Source: Ancylothrix sp. D3o
GTDB taxonomy: Bacteria; Cyanobacteriota; Cyanobacteriia; Cyanobacteriales; Oscillatoriaceae
Length of the DNA: 64,000 nt
Direction of reading: 5' to 3'
Assembly: GCF_025370775.1 (NCBI RefSeq)
Contig: NZ_JAMXEX010000001.1
Location: 248,001-312,000 of the forward strand
Within the stretch, counting starts at the first letter, position 1. Every line of letters starts with the position of its first letter. Shown piece after piece: positions 27,285 to 36,529 of this stretch. Under the pieces are notes generated by a model. The model worked only from the letters and a program-made list of their open reading frames with translations. It was not told the DNA's origin and made no database searches. Position numbers and translations under genes: made by a program.

Positions 27285-29894
27285 TTACTCTTTTAACTGT
27301 AAAACCCCTTGCCAATCTTTAATCGCTTGATCCGACCACATCCAATTTTTAGCAAGCGCATCCGGTTGAAAACTTACCGCATCTTCACTTAAAACATAAT
27401 TGCGAAACTTAATCGCCTTACTTAAGCGAACTTCCTTCTGCTCACCGGCCAGACTTCTTGCTTGTTTATAAAACACCAAAGCCGAGCCTGAATAAGCCGT
27501 TAAATCCTGACGAATTGTACTATTTTGCTGAGGATTATTTTCAAGCAAATTCAAAACTTGACTCCACATTTGAGCCGCCCGGTCAAAATTTCCCTCCGCA
27601 TAATAAGCAAACCCCAAAGCATTAAAATATTCAGCAGATTTACCATTATCTTTTACCGCCACCTCCCAAAACCGGCGAGCATCCGATTGACTATAAAGTT
27701 GATTTCCCGCCGCCGCAAACTGCCACACCAACCGGCCTTTCAAAAAATTAACTTCCGGCTGATTTTCCTGTGCCTTTGGTATCGCCGCCAACGCCGCCTG
27801 CGCCTGCGGCAAAGCTGAACGATTTAAAAGCGCCTCCACCGCCGGAAAACCCTCCTTTAAATTTCCCTGACTAAACCGCTCAATAGCAATAGCAACCACT
27901 TGAGAAGTAGGAGTTTTTTGGAAATCAAGAGTATTTAAACTTTGCACCGGCACCTCCGACTCCACCGGCATCGTCACAGCTTGCTTTCCTGAATTCCCCA
28001 CCACATTTTTTTCTTCAACCCGACTTCGCAAAAACCAAAACCCCAAAATCGGCAACAACCCAACTGCCACAACACCTACCAGCGCCTTCGGTATCCAGGC
28101 AGAGCGGTCAACCGGCGGCAACGTTTTCTTAGCATTATTCAGCTTTTCCGGTGCCGGTGCAATTAAACGAGGCGTTTTTGTACGAGAAAGATCCCCAGAA
28201 TTCGCTTTAACATTACTTTCACTTGATTCTCTCTCTTGTGAATTAGAATCAATCGCCTCAGTTGATTGCTGGTATTTTTGCAGATCATACTCTTCTAATT
28301 CTTCATCCGAAAAAATCAAATCAGCTTGCCGCATTTCACTGGCAATTACATTGCTTGCTGGAGGATTACCACCGGCCGGTAAAGGATCAGGAGGCGAAAG
28401 CTGACGCAGCAAAGAAGCCACCATTGCTTCTGCCCCATCATCCAAAGGCTCCTCATTAAAATCATCATCCCATGCCTCATTTTCCCCCTCCAAATCCATC
28501 AATTCATCATCCTTAAAAAGCCCCAAATCCTCCTTTAACTCGGCATAATCCATTTCATCTAAAATCGAATCTATTTCCTCATCATCTAAATTTTCTAAAT
28601 CATCAGGCTCCGCCACTTGAGGCGAACGAATTTGAGACAAAATAGGCGAAACCACCTCAGATTGACTTGAAGAAATAGAATTAATATGATAATTAGACCG
28701 CAAATAACCATCAAATTTAGGATGCAGATATAAAATAGGCAACGCCCAATAAAGCTGATTAGAACCATAGGCAGAAATAAGCCCCTGTCGAGCCCGACTC
28801 AAACTCAAATCCACCGATTGACCCAAATTCAAATTGCGATAAAAAAGCCGCGCCAAAGTCAAAGCAACATCATCGGGGATACATTCTGCCATTGCCAAAA
28901 CCCCAGGAATTCCTCGATTAACCAAAGCTTCCGCCAAATTCCCAAGGCCGGTATCATCATTACGTCCGCTAATTAACATCCCCGCGCCGCGACAAGAATT
29001 AAAAACCGCCAATTGCACCCCATTATTTGCCAGCAAACCAGCCAAATCATAACCCGTCAGCGTTTCCGTCAGGCCGGTTTTGCGATTCACCAAATAAAGC
29101 TCGCCCCCCTTTGATCCCAAATTACTATGACCGGCATAATGGAAAACCTGATATTGATTGTGTTCCAGCGCTTGAGTCAAAGTCGCCCGGTCGGGTTGTT
29201 CCAAAATCTGAAGCTGCATAGCCGGCCCACCAGACTCAGAACGAGAAAGCAACTCTCTCTGTAAGTGTTCAGCCTCCTGCTTAAGTTGTAAACGATCCTG
29301 ATCCGTCGGGCCGGCCAACACCATCAAAATCTTTAACGCCGTCGAAGTCGTTTGCTTGTGAGTCCCCTCAACCACCTCACTCATCAGCGCCGTTGTCGGC
29401 GGTTGATAGCGCGAAAACAAAACATCCGTCCCCGTAGCAATAGGCCGGTTGCCGTCGTGGAGAACTTCCCAAGGTAAACGCGGCAAAACATCACCTTTCA
29501 ACGCCAAACGCAGACGTAACTGAGAGCGCCGGTGCTGAGCAATACTTTGGGCTGATATCCAACTATCACGCAGCCTACCTTGAAATAAATGCTGATGAAG
29601 CTGCCGGCCCAAAGCAACCAAACTCGCCACCCCAGCTTCAGGCGAAGAACCGACCTCTCCTAGACTCGTTTTCCCATTCCCAGTTTGCGAAGGCCAAGCC
29701 ATATCACTTTCCTCTAACAAACCCAGCAACGGGTCATTCATAAGCTGACAAGCACGCACAAGCCAGTCATCCACCGGCCACTCTAAAATTTCCTCGGCCA
29801 ATGGCGCCCCCTGCACCACATCTTCCGTTCTCACAAGATATTCATTACCCCGAACCGGGGTTACTGAAATTTGAAATTCTAGTTCCTGAGTCAC
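27285..29894 (-). CDS. CHAT-domain caspase-like protein with acidic linker, TM helix and TPR-like tail
   Basis: An 869-residue protein. Residues about 120-400 form a CHAT peptidase domain with the His/Cys dyad H256 (VFHYAGHSNLGS) and C301 (LAVFNSCRGAG), both intact. Residues 429-487 are extremely acidic (DDEEIDSILDEMDYAELKED and similar). A transmembrane helix follows at about 603-623, and residues about 640-869 contain TPR-like helices (NALGFAYYAEGNFDRAAQMW). So the protease part and the TPR part are on opposite sides of a membrane, the protease probably cytoplasmic. CHAT proteins act in bacterial stress, defence and cell-death pathways; the trigger and substrate here are unknown. The gene diverges from the small-RNA-like array at 30.2 kb. 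Confidence 0.88.
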   Translation of the reverse strand: MTQELEFQISVTPVRGNEYLVRTEDVVQGAPLAEEILEWPVDDWLVRACQLMNDPLLGLLEESDMAWPSQTGNGKTSLGEVGSSPEAGVASLVALGRQLHQHLFQGRLRDSWISAQSIAQHRRSQLRLRLALKGDVLPRLPWEVLHDGNRPIATGTDVLFSRYQPPTTALMSEVVEGTHKQTTSTALKILMVLAGPTDQDRLQLKQEAEHLQRELLSRSESGGPAMQLQILEQPDRATLTQALEHNQYQVFHYAGHSNLGSKGGELYLVNRKTGLTETLTGYDLAGLLANNGVQLAVFNSCRGAGMLISGRNDDTGLGNLAEALVNRGIPGVLAMAECIPDDVALTLARLFYRNLNLGQSVDLSLSRARQGLISAYGSNQLYWALPILYLHPKFDGYLRSNYHINSISSSQSEVVSPILSQIRSPQVAEPDDLENLDDEEIDSILDEMDYAELKEDLGLFKDDELMDLEGENEAWDDDFNEEPLDDGAEAMVASLLRQLSPPDPLPAGGNPPASNVIASEMRQADLIFSDEELEEYDLQKYQQSTEAIDSNSQERESSESNVKANSGDLSRTKTPRLIAPAPEKLNNAKKTLPPVDRSAWIPKALVGVVAVGLLPILGFWFLRSRVEEKNVVGNSGKQAVTMPVESEVPVQSLNTLDFQKTPTSQVVAIAIERFSQGNLKEGFPAVEALLNRSALPQAQAALAAIPKAQENQPEVNFLKGRLVWQFAAAGNQLYSQSDARRFWEVAVKDNGKSAEYFNALGFAYYAEGNFDRAAQMWSQVLNLLENNPQQNSTIRQDLTAYSGSALVFYKQARSLAGEQKEVRLSKAIKFRNYVLSEDAVSFQPDALAKNWMWSDQAIKDWQGVLQLKE

Positions 29895-30193
29895 AACGTC
29901 AGTCCTGCTCTTAGAATTCGATTATGTGCTACAAATACACACTCATATCAATTTGTCTGTATTGTCGCAATTTTTTGGCTGAAGCCACAAGAGGGTTTCC
30001 CACCCCCCAGCGCCAGAAAAGCCGGCACCGTAGCTAAAAACTATTGACTCCAGACCTCAATATTTTATTGATTCAAACAATCCGACTACCTATTGATGGG
30101 AAAAGTTACCACCTAGCCTAAACTTTTCAGGTACTACTAATAGATAACAGATTTTTCCGGATTGCATCAGCACCCCTAAGAACACTATTAACA

Positions 30194-30240
30194 GATGCAC
30201 CCTGATAGATTGCCCTGGCTAACCATTGCTGGGGTTTTTT
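30194..30240 (+). ncRNA. Tandem sRNA-like unit, copy 1
   Basis: Conserved box GATGCACCCTGAT (30194-30206), then a 7-bp stem with two G-U pairs (CCCTGGC / GCTGGGG) and six T residues (30235-30240). A promoter-like TTGCAT-N18-TATTAA ends at 30189. Less conserved than copies 2 and 3: it lacks the ATGGTA before the box. Confidence 0.5.
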
Positions 30241-30412
30241 ATTTGGCAATTCTTTTCTTATGGCCTAAAAATGTAGACAAATTCCTAATTTTTCCCAACC
30301 CCAACCGGCACCAAATTCAGCTTGTCATACCCCCAAAAATTTCTCCCCACCTTCTCACCAATTTCTTTTTTAAATTTTCCTGACGCACCCCATCAACCGC
30401 AGAAACTTGGAA

Positions 30413-30470
30413 TGGTAGATGCACCCTGATTGATGCTCCCGGTCGTTTTAGGCCGGGATTTTTGTTTTTT
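30413..30470 (+). ncRNA. Tandem sRNA-like unit, copy 2
   Basis: ATGGTAGATGCACCCTGATT box (from 30413), then TCCCGGTC (30437-30444) pairing with GGCCGGGA (30451-30458) and a T-rich tract: a Rho-independent terminator. About 225 bases after copy 1, same strand. Confidence 0.58.
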
Positions 30471-30657
30471 TTATCACTCTTCCCTTGATCCTAACTAATA
30501 AATTTTGATTCAATTTTTAGGCATTCATAAAAAACCTTTTGTTTTCTGCTTTTAACCCTACTTTCCTCTTCTTTTCCCCTAATGAGCATCAAGCCTTAAA
30601 GTTTAAAACTTTCTTCAGCTTTTCCGGATTAACTTCACTCATCCTAGGAAAAAGAAA

Positions 30658-30710
30658 TGGTAGATGCACCCTGATTAAGCTCCCCGGTTAAACCAACCGG
30701 GGTTTTTTTT
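30658..30710 (+). ncRNA. Tandem sRNA-like unit, copy 3
   Basis: ATGGTAGATGCACCCTGATT box again (from 30658), then a perfect CCCCGGTT (30682-30689) / AACCGGGG (30695-30702) stem and eight T residues. About 245 bases after copy 2. The rest of the 1 kb gap 29895-30908 shows no other feature I can support. Confidence 0.6.
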
Positions 30711-30908
30711 GCTTTTTGCTAGTAGATTCACAAACCTCACCCTACCCCCCCTGCCAAATAGGCAAAGGGGATATTAAATTTGTTTTGCCCCTCAGAGAAT
30801 CTGAATGCAGCCGCATCGCAGGTAGATACTGCTAAAGCGTAACGACATACTGAGGCAAAACAAAAAAGTGAGTATTTAACAAGCACCCGGACGCAGCCCC
30901 CGGTGGGA

Positions 30909-31142
30909 TCAATCCGAATTGAGGACGGAAAACTCTTCCACTTCCAGCACCGGCCCAATCATGGCAAAGCTCATCACGTCGTCACGGACTTTCCCTTTAA
31001 CCTTGACTTCTAGGCCCGACTTGAGCAACTCTGCCGGCGCTCCCTGATGAATTTCGTAGCTTTCACCCTTTTCTGATACCAGTGCCCAAGTTCCAGGGCC
31101 GAAGCCTTTCCTTTCTATTTTGCCCTGAATCGTCACACTCAT
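30909..31142 (-). CDS. Small beta-rich protein translationally coupled to the subtilase
   Basis: A 77-residue protein starting MSVTIQGKIERKGFGPGTWA with strands KGESYEIHQGA, LEVKVKGKVRDD and FAMIGPVLEVEEF, which resembles a small OB-fold. Its start overlaps the stop of the protease gene by four bases (ATGA), so translation is probably coupled. It has no signal peptide, while the protease is exported. Family unknown; a binding or inhibitor-like role is only a guess. Confidence 0.72.
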   Translation of the reverse strand: MSVTIQGKIERKGFGPGTWALVSEKGESYEIHQGAPAELLKSGLEVKVKGKVRDDVMSFAMIGPVLEVEEFSVLNSD

Positions 31143-32917
31143 ACAACTACCCCCTCAGATTTTGCAGCTAATTTTGCTAAACCAAAACACAGCAGCGCAT
31201 TTATCACCAAAAATCCCTGGGCGACAAAACCGCCTCCCAACAGCCAAACATTCGGCGAGATAAGCGCCGTCACCGCCAAACAACTCGCCACGCCCAAAGA
31301 CGTACCAATCGCAAACCACTTTAAAGACTTGTGGCCCAACAGCAACAGCACCAACCCCACAGGAATCAACGCTGAAGCAAAAAGCGGATTCAAAGCGCTA
31401 CTCCCCTGAACAACATTCCCCAATTCAGGAATCGAGCTACCCATTGCCCGAAAAGGCCATTGGGGAAGATCAAAAATATACAAGCCGCGCAGGAAAAACA
31501 AACCTGAACTTCCAGCTACCAAACCGGAAGAAAGCGACCAACTCCAAGCAAACGGGAAATAATTTCGCAAAAACCAAGCCAACATATAAGAACCCAACAC
31601 CATCGCCAGTTTTGGCAACAGCGCCACCGCGCCGCCATCAATCCAAAAGCGAGGATTCAAATAGCCATTATCCCGCAACCACCGGAAGAAATCGCGGAAG
31701 GTAATCTGGCCCTTGGTTGCCAACTGCACCGCCGCTGCTGCGTCCAATTGACCGGCCCCAAAATGATTAAGCGGATCGTCTGCAACCGTCCGCGCTGACT
31801 GTTTCAAGATCCGCACAATTTCTTCTGGTTCTTGAACACCGGCAGCTTTAATCAAAGCCGCCACGCCAGCAACGTGAGGCGCCGCCATACTCGTGCCTTG
31901 ATAAGCGGCAAAAATTGAGTTTCCTTGCTCATCAATGGTATTTTGCAAAATTCCGCCAACTTCACCATTTGTGGTATCGCCACCGGGTGCTGAAATATCC
32001 ACACCGGCCCCAAAATTAGAATAAAAGGCTTTTTGCCCGGAAGCATCCAGCGCCGCAACTCCCACCACGTTAGGATAACGAGCCGGATAGCCAGCCGAGC
32101 TATCAGCACTGTTTCCGGCGGCGGCAATAATCACAACGCCTTTACTGTGAGCGTAATCAATGGCTTCTTGCATGAGTTGGCTTTCACCAGGGCCACCCAA
32201 ACTCATGTTAATGATATCGGCACCATTATCAGCCGCAAATTTAATCGCTTCCGCAATATCAGCAATGGTGCCACCGCCGGAAGATGCCAAAACTTTCAGC
32301 GGCATAATACTGGCTTGATAGGCAATACCGGCCACGCCATACTCGTTATTTGTACTTTGAGCAATGGTGCCGGCAACGTGGGTACCGTGTCCGTTATCGT
32401 CGGCAGCCTCGGTTTTATCGTTGACAAAATCGTAGCCTGGGGTGAAGTTTGTATCTTTTAAATCTGCTACGGGTGTGACGCCGGTGTCTATGACAGCCAC
32501 CGTTACGCCATTGCCTTTGCTTTCTTCCCAAGCTTTCTCAATATTAATGCTGCGAAAATTCCACTGCTGATGATACATGGGATCATTGGGAATTTCCAAA
32601 ACGCTGTAAATATAATCCGGTTCAATGAATTCTGTTGATTGTCGCAGATCGGATTTTTTCAAAGCTTTAAGAAGTTGCTTATTCCCCTTGACAATATAGA
32701 CATTATCTGATACTGAAAACTCACTGTTGAGTTGAGGAGTAACGCCGTACTGCTGGGAAAGCTGGCTGAGTTGTGTTTCAATTTGAGAAGCTGGTATATC
32801 CTCGCGGAAATCCAGCACAATTTGATTAAAACTGCCTTGATTTGCCAAACCTTTGAAATTGAACAAAGCAACAGCCACCCCAACAATAAATAGGGATAGC
32901 AGGAAAAACTTTCGCAT
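31139..32917 (-). CDS. Exported subtilisin-like serine protease with C-terminal membrane helices
   Basis: A 592-residue S8 protease. A signal peptide (1-25) is followed by an inhibitor-I9-like propeptide (about 30-105) and the catalytic domain with D144 (VAVIDTGVT), H177 (NGHGTHVAG), oxyanion N269 (AAAGNS) and S343 (GTSMAAPHVAG). After about residue 400, four hydrophobic segments (for example LPKLAMVLGSYMLAWFL) anchor it in a membrane, so the protease faces the periplasm or outside. Membrane-spanning C-termini on subtilases are unusual outside cyanobacteria. It forms an operon with the 77-residue gene. Confidence 0.9.
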   Translation of the reverse strand: MRKFFLLSLFIVGVAVALFNFKGLANQGSFNQIVLDFREDIPASQIETQLSQLSQQYGVTPQLNSEFSVSDNVYIVKGNKQLLKALKKSDLRQSTEFIEPDYIYSVLEIPNDPMYHQQWNFRSINIEKAWEESKGNGVTVAVIDTGVTPVADLKDTNFTPGYDFVNDKTEAADDNGHGTHVAGTIAQSTNNEYGVAGIAYQASIMPLKVLASSGGGTIADIAEAIKFAADNGADIINMSLGGPGESQLMQEAIDYAHSKGVVIIAAAGNSADSSAGYPARYPNVVGVAALDASGQKAFYSNFGAGVDISAPGGDTTNGEVGGILQNTIDEQGNSIFAAYQGTSMAAPHVAGVAALIKAAGVQEPEEIVRILKQSARTVADDPLNHFGAGQLDAAAAVQLATKGQITFRDFFRWLRDNGYLNPRFWIDGGAVALLPKLAMVLGSYMLAWFLRNYFPFAWSWSLSSGLVAGSSGLFFLRGLYIFDLPQWPFRAMGSSIPELGNVVQGSSALNPLFASALIPVGLVLLLLGHKSLKWFAIGTSLGVASCLAVTALISPNVWLLGGGFVAQGFLVINALLCFGLAKLAAKSEGVVV

Positions 32918-33104
32918 AAAACACCTCTAAGGTCGTGCGGGTGTATCTTGAAGATAGCTTAAGGGTATTACATTTGGCCTAAGTCGGGAGCTAATCTTGA
33001 AAAAAAGGAATTTTTACTATAAAATTGCATGAATTGCTTTCTGGGAGTTTTTCGAGAAAGCGTTATTTTCTACCAATCCTTAAATCGAAAATCTAAGATA
33101 TAAA

Positions 33105-33506
33105 ATGGAACGGGGTTTGCTGTGGTTGCCACTCTTGGCGGTTTTTATATGGTTGGCTTGGGCCGGCAGTAACGAATATCAAAAAGTAGAAGCCTATCGT
33201 CTGTGGGCCAAACAATTTGAACAAGCCAAATATGATATTTATGCAGTTTTAGGGAAAACCGGCAATCAACTAACCTGGGGAAAACCGACAAAGAAGGGGC
33301 CGGTTAATCTGCAAAGTTTTTCCCTTGATGATGTTACAGAAATACGGTTTTTGGTAGATGGAGTTGCGGTGGATGCTAATACACCCCCCACCCAAGGCAA
33401 AAAAATTGAACTGGAATTCAGCTTTGGCAAGCTTACTCCCCAGCGAATTCCCTTTACAGAAATTCCCCTCGCCGCCGAGTGGGCAAAATCTTTAAAACAA
33501 GGTTGA
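33105..33506 (+). CDS. Hypothetical protein with N-terminal signal anchor
   Basis: A 133-residue protein. One hydrophobic helix (about residues 4-20, LLWLPLLAVFIWLAWAG) is followed by a soluble beta-rich domain (VDGVAVDANTPPTQGKKIEL). Probably membrane-attached with the domain outside the cytoplasm. No family recognised. The following repeat AGAAACCCGGTC...ACCGAGTTTCT (about 33510-33555) may form its 3' end and faces ftsZ. Confidence 0.7.
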   Translation: MERGLLWLPLLAVFIWLAWAGSNEYQKVEAYRLWAKQFEQAKYDIYAVLGKTGNQLTWGKPTKKGPVNLQSFSLDDVTEIRFLVDGVAVDANTPPTQGKKIELEFSFGKLTPQRIPFTEIPLAAEWAKSLKQG

Positions 33507-33569
33507 GAGTAGATTTAGAAACCCGGTCTTTTGAGAAAAACCGAGTTTCTTGATTGTTAGAGAGGCGCT

Positions 33570-34847
33570 TTAGCGAGGGGGACGCCGGCGCTTCAAAAAG
33601 TCTGGGATATCTAAACCATCAGGGGCTTTTTGAGGTTCGGATGCCGGTGCCGGTGGGGGTGGCGTTGCCGGCCTGCTGGTGGGAGTAACCGGACGTGGTG
33701 CCGGAGCAGTTTTTGCTGCCGGTGCACCTACCACCGTTTCGGGTGAAAAGCCGGTGGCAATCACCGTAATTCTAATTTCACCTTGAACCCGCTCATCAAT
33801 AACTGCCCCGAAAATAATATTGGCATTGGGATCGACGTTTTCATAAATAATATCTGCCGCTGCACTCACTTCGTGAAGAGTAAGATCAGTTCCGCCTGTG
33901 ATATTAAAGACAACGCCCTTTGCGCCATCGATAGAAGACTCCAAAAATGGCGAAGAAATAGCCTGGGAAGCAGCATCAACGGCTCTTGACTTGCCAGAAC
34001 CAATTCCAATACCCATCAAAGCCGAACCGGCATCTGCCATAACGGCCCGGACATCGGCAAAGTCCACATTTACCAACCCTGGGATCGTAATGATATCCGA
34101 AATGCCCTGAACACCTTGGCGGAGAATATCATCAGCTTCGCGGAAAGCTTTTTGAACCGGCGTATCTGCCTGGATAACGTCTAAAAGTTTGTTATTTGGA
34201 ATAACAATCAGCGTGTCAACCCGGCTTTGCAGGGCGTCGATCCCTTGTTCAGCTTGGCTAAGGCGGCGGCGTCCTTCAAAAGTAAACGGACGGGTAACAA
34301 CTCCCACCGTTAACGCGCCCAACTCCTTAGCCACTTCCGCCACAATAGGAGCAGCACCAGTGCCGGTGCCCCCACCCATGCCGGCGGTAATAAACACTAA
34401 ATCAGACTGCCCTAGAGCTTGGGCAATTTCATCGCGGGATTCCTCAGCGGCTTTTTGGCCGATAGCAGGGTTGCCCCCGGCACCGAGTCCGCGCGTCAAT
34501 TTTTGACCAATTTGCAGTCTTTTAGGTGCTTCAGACTGGCTGAGAGCTTGAGCATCGGTATTAACCGACCAAAACTCAACTCCCAAAATTTCACTAGCAA
34601 TCATGCGATTAATGGCATTGCCGCCACCACCGCCGACACCGATTACTTTAATTCTTGCTACGCTGCTGGGCACAATATCTCCACTCCTTGATTCTTCCCC
34701 AGCCATGCCTTTCGGATCTCGATTTTGATTTATATATAAGCCAGCGTTACCGAAAGGATTTGAATTATCCGCGCTAGTCGGAAAACCTGTTTGCCCTTGG
34801 GAATGCGGGCTGTCATTTTCAAGCCCTATTTTACTATTAAGTGTCAT
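33570..34847 (-). CDS. ftsZ: Cell division GTPase FtsZ
   Basis: A 425-residue tubulin homologue that polymerises into the division ring. The nucleotide-binding GGGGGNA (72-78) and tubulin signature GGGTGTG (158-164), and the T7-loop region with [11 protein letters not shown], are intact. The 60-residue N-terminal extension is typical of cyanobacterial FtsZ. The C-terminal peptide [10 protein letters not shown], which binds partner proteins such as FtsA-like/ZipN, is conserved. It is 130 bases downstream of ftsQ on the same strand. Confidence 0.97.
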   Translation of the reverse strand: MTLNSKIGLENDSPHSQGQTGFPTSADNSNPFGNAGLYINQNRDPKGMAGEESRSGDIVPSSVARIKVIGVGGGGGNAINRMIASEILGVEFWSVNTDAQALSQSEAPKRLQIGQKLTRGLGAGGNPAIGQKAAEESRDEIAQALGQSDLVFITAGMGGGTGTGAAPIVAEVAKELGALTVGVVTRPFTFEGRRRLSQAEQGIDALQSRVDTLIVIPNNKLLDVIQADTPVQKAFREADDILRQGVQGISDIITIPGLVNVDFADVRAVMADAGSALMGIGIGSGKSRAVDAASQAISSPFLESSIDGAKGVVFNITGGTDLTLHEVSAAADIIYENVDPNANIIFGAVIDERVQGEIRITVIATGFSPETVVGAPAAKTAPAPRPVTPTSRPATPPPPAPASEPQKAPDGLDIPDFLKRRRPPR

Positions 34848-34977
34848 TGGTATTAGCTAAGGTAAATAAACAACGCTTCAGGTGGCCGGTTCTTGTTGTC
34901 AACTATAGGGGATGTTGCGCTTTGCAACCAACCGTACCTGGTACTGGGGGAGGCATGGCCAAAGCCTAGTTCCCCTG

Positions 34978-35853
34978 CTAGGGAGATTTGGCAGCGGGTG
35001 GCTGAATTTTACCCGGTTGCAGTTTAATAGCTGGGGATTGGGGGTTTTTAAGGTCAATGTAGGCGATCTGACTGTAACGCGGGTGTTTGGGTAATTGGCG
35101 CATTCGATCAATAACTTGCAGTTGTTCGTCAAACTTAGAACTGTACGGGCCAAGATGGACAGTTCCAATTTCTGTTTTTAAAATTACATTGCCTGAATCT
35201 TGCCAGTCAACTTCTGAAACTTTGACGGGAGACTGGCTGAGGGTTTGGTAAAGTTGGGGCCAATTCTCCCGATAGTTGCTGGGGTTGCCGATGACTTTTA
35301 ACGAAGGTAGGGGAATAGTTTGCTGGAGGGCTGTGTAATTTTTTAATGGAGTCCACCAGCCGTTTTCGTCAAGGACGCCTACAATGAGCGAAGTCGAATT
35401 GCCGGAGTCTTTTTGTTTGGCATCTAACGCGCCCTGGCTGAGTTGAGCAATGGCTACAGGATAACGTTCTTTAATGTGGACAGTTAAGCCAGGGGGGAAA
35501 AGATGCCGGTGGACGGTGGCTTTGGCAATGGGGGCGGCGGTTTCTAGCTTTTGGGCAATTTCTTGGGGTTGCACTGATAACAATGATTGGGGGTATTTCA
35601 TCGGCAGCAACGAGCGGATGGTTTCGCTCGACAGAAATTTATTGCCAAAGACGGAAATTTGCTCAGGCTGGTGGATTACCCAAGCCGGTTGAGAAATTGC
35701 CCATACTGAGGCGGCGGCTAAGCCACTTACGCCTAGAGTTTGCCAGCACATTTGGAAAAATCGCTCTGAGCGTAGCGCTCGCAGCTTAGCGCGTCTTTGT
35801 CCTAGTTCTGAGGCGCTTCCTGATGCGATGCCGCTCATTTTATCCCTCGCCAT
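34978..35853 (-). CDS. ftsQ: Cell division protein FtsQ/DivIB
   Basis: A 291-residue bitopic protein: a cytoplasmic basic N-terminus, one transmembrane helix (about 36-56), then a POTRA domain starting ISVFGNKFLSSETIRSLLP and a beta domain (LTVHIKERYPVAIAQL). It belongs to the divisome and links early and late proteins in the periplasm. Position directly upstream of ftsZ agrees with the cyanobacterial gene order. A shorter start at the fifth codon (MSGIASG) is possible. Confidence 0.9.
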   Translation of the reverse strand: MARDKMSGIASGSASELGQRRAKLRALRSERFFQMCWQTLGVSGLAAASVWAISQPAWVIHQPEQISVFGNKFLSSETIRSLLPMKYPQSLLSVQPQEIAQKLETAAPIAKATVHRHLFPPGLTVHIKERYPVAIAQLSQGALDAKQKDSGNSTSLIVGVLDENGWWTPLKNYTALQQTIPLPSLKVIGNPSNYRENWPQLYQTLSQSPVKVSEVDWQDSGNVILKTEIGTVHLGPYSSKFDEQLQVIDRMRQLPKHPRYSQIAYIDLKNPQSPAIKLQPGKIQPPAAKSP

Positions 35854-36529
35854 TATGGTTGTTTAAGGTTAATCTTATCTTTTTGTTTATAGAGTTTTTC
35901 ATTGGGTTTTTGTATTTGGGTGGCTATTTTTATAGGGCAGTTGCTAATTTTTGCTGTTAGAAATTAGGTTTTTTATCTTCCTAGCAGACAAATCCTAAAA
36001 TTTTCGTTCTGGGATTAGTCGATAAGCCTCAACCGGATGCCCTGTTAGGGGAGGTCGGAGGCCGACAAGCAAACAACAGTGGCAAGATGTTTTTTGATGA
36101 TAAACCTTAGAGTCACATCCAGCCGGTTTGCCCAGAACTTGCTTTACCACAAAGAGCAATGCCAATCTATCTGCTATGACTTTTTGCACAGTTGCCGGCC
36201 CATGTCAAGTAGCATTTAAGAATTTATCAGCCATGATTCTAAAACTCCCCCGGAACTTTAAAATGAGATCGGTTGATCGAAAGAGGCGCTTTTAGTGTCT
36301 GTTGAAAATTTTTTGCTCCCCCGAACCTGAATTAAAAGCGGGGATATTCCTCTAAACTTCTCGCTTTTTTCAGGGGCGTTAGCGGCGGGGTTTTTCGGTG
36401 ATTAATATCATCAGCAAAGCATTGAAGCACACACAAAAGCCGCCTCTCATCAAGTAAGTGGTTTGGTGGCTAAAGCTTTTCTGCCGCTTGCTTTTTACAA
36501 CATCAGGGCGCTCACGAGAGTAAGGTTTA
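35854..36529. other. 676-base gap upstream of ftsQ and the ATPase gene
   Basis: I see no tRNA, known RNA or convincing gene here. A weak reverse frame starting at GTG 36189 encodes 64 residues with no recognisable pattern. The divergent promoters of ftsQ and the ATPase gene must lie within it, but none is clear enough to mark. Confidence 0.4.

Noticed and set aside
30195-30383. 62-codon frame starting inside the first sRNA-like unit
   Set aside because: Begins within the conserved box and crosses the terminator; not conserved in units 2 and 3.
35995-36189. 64-codon reverse frame with GTG start upstream of ftsQ
   Set aside because: No ribosome site, no recognisable pattern.
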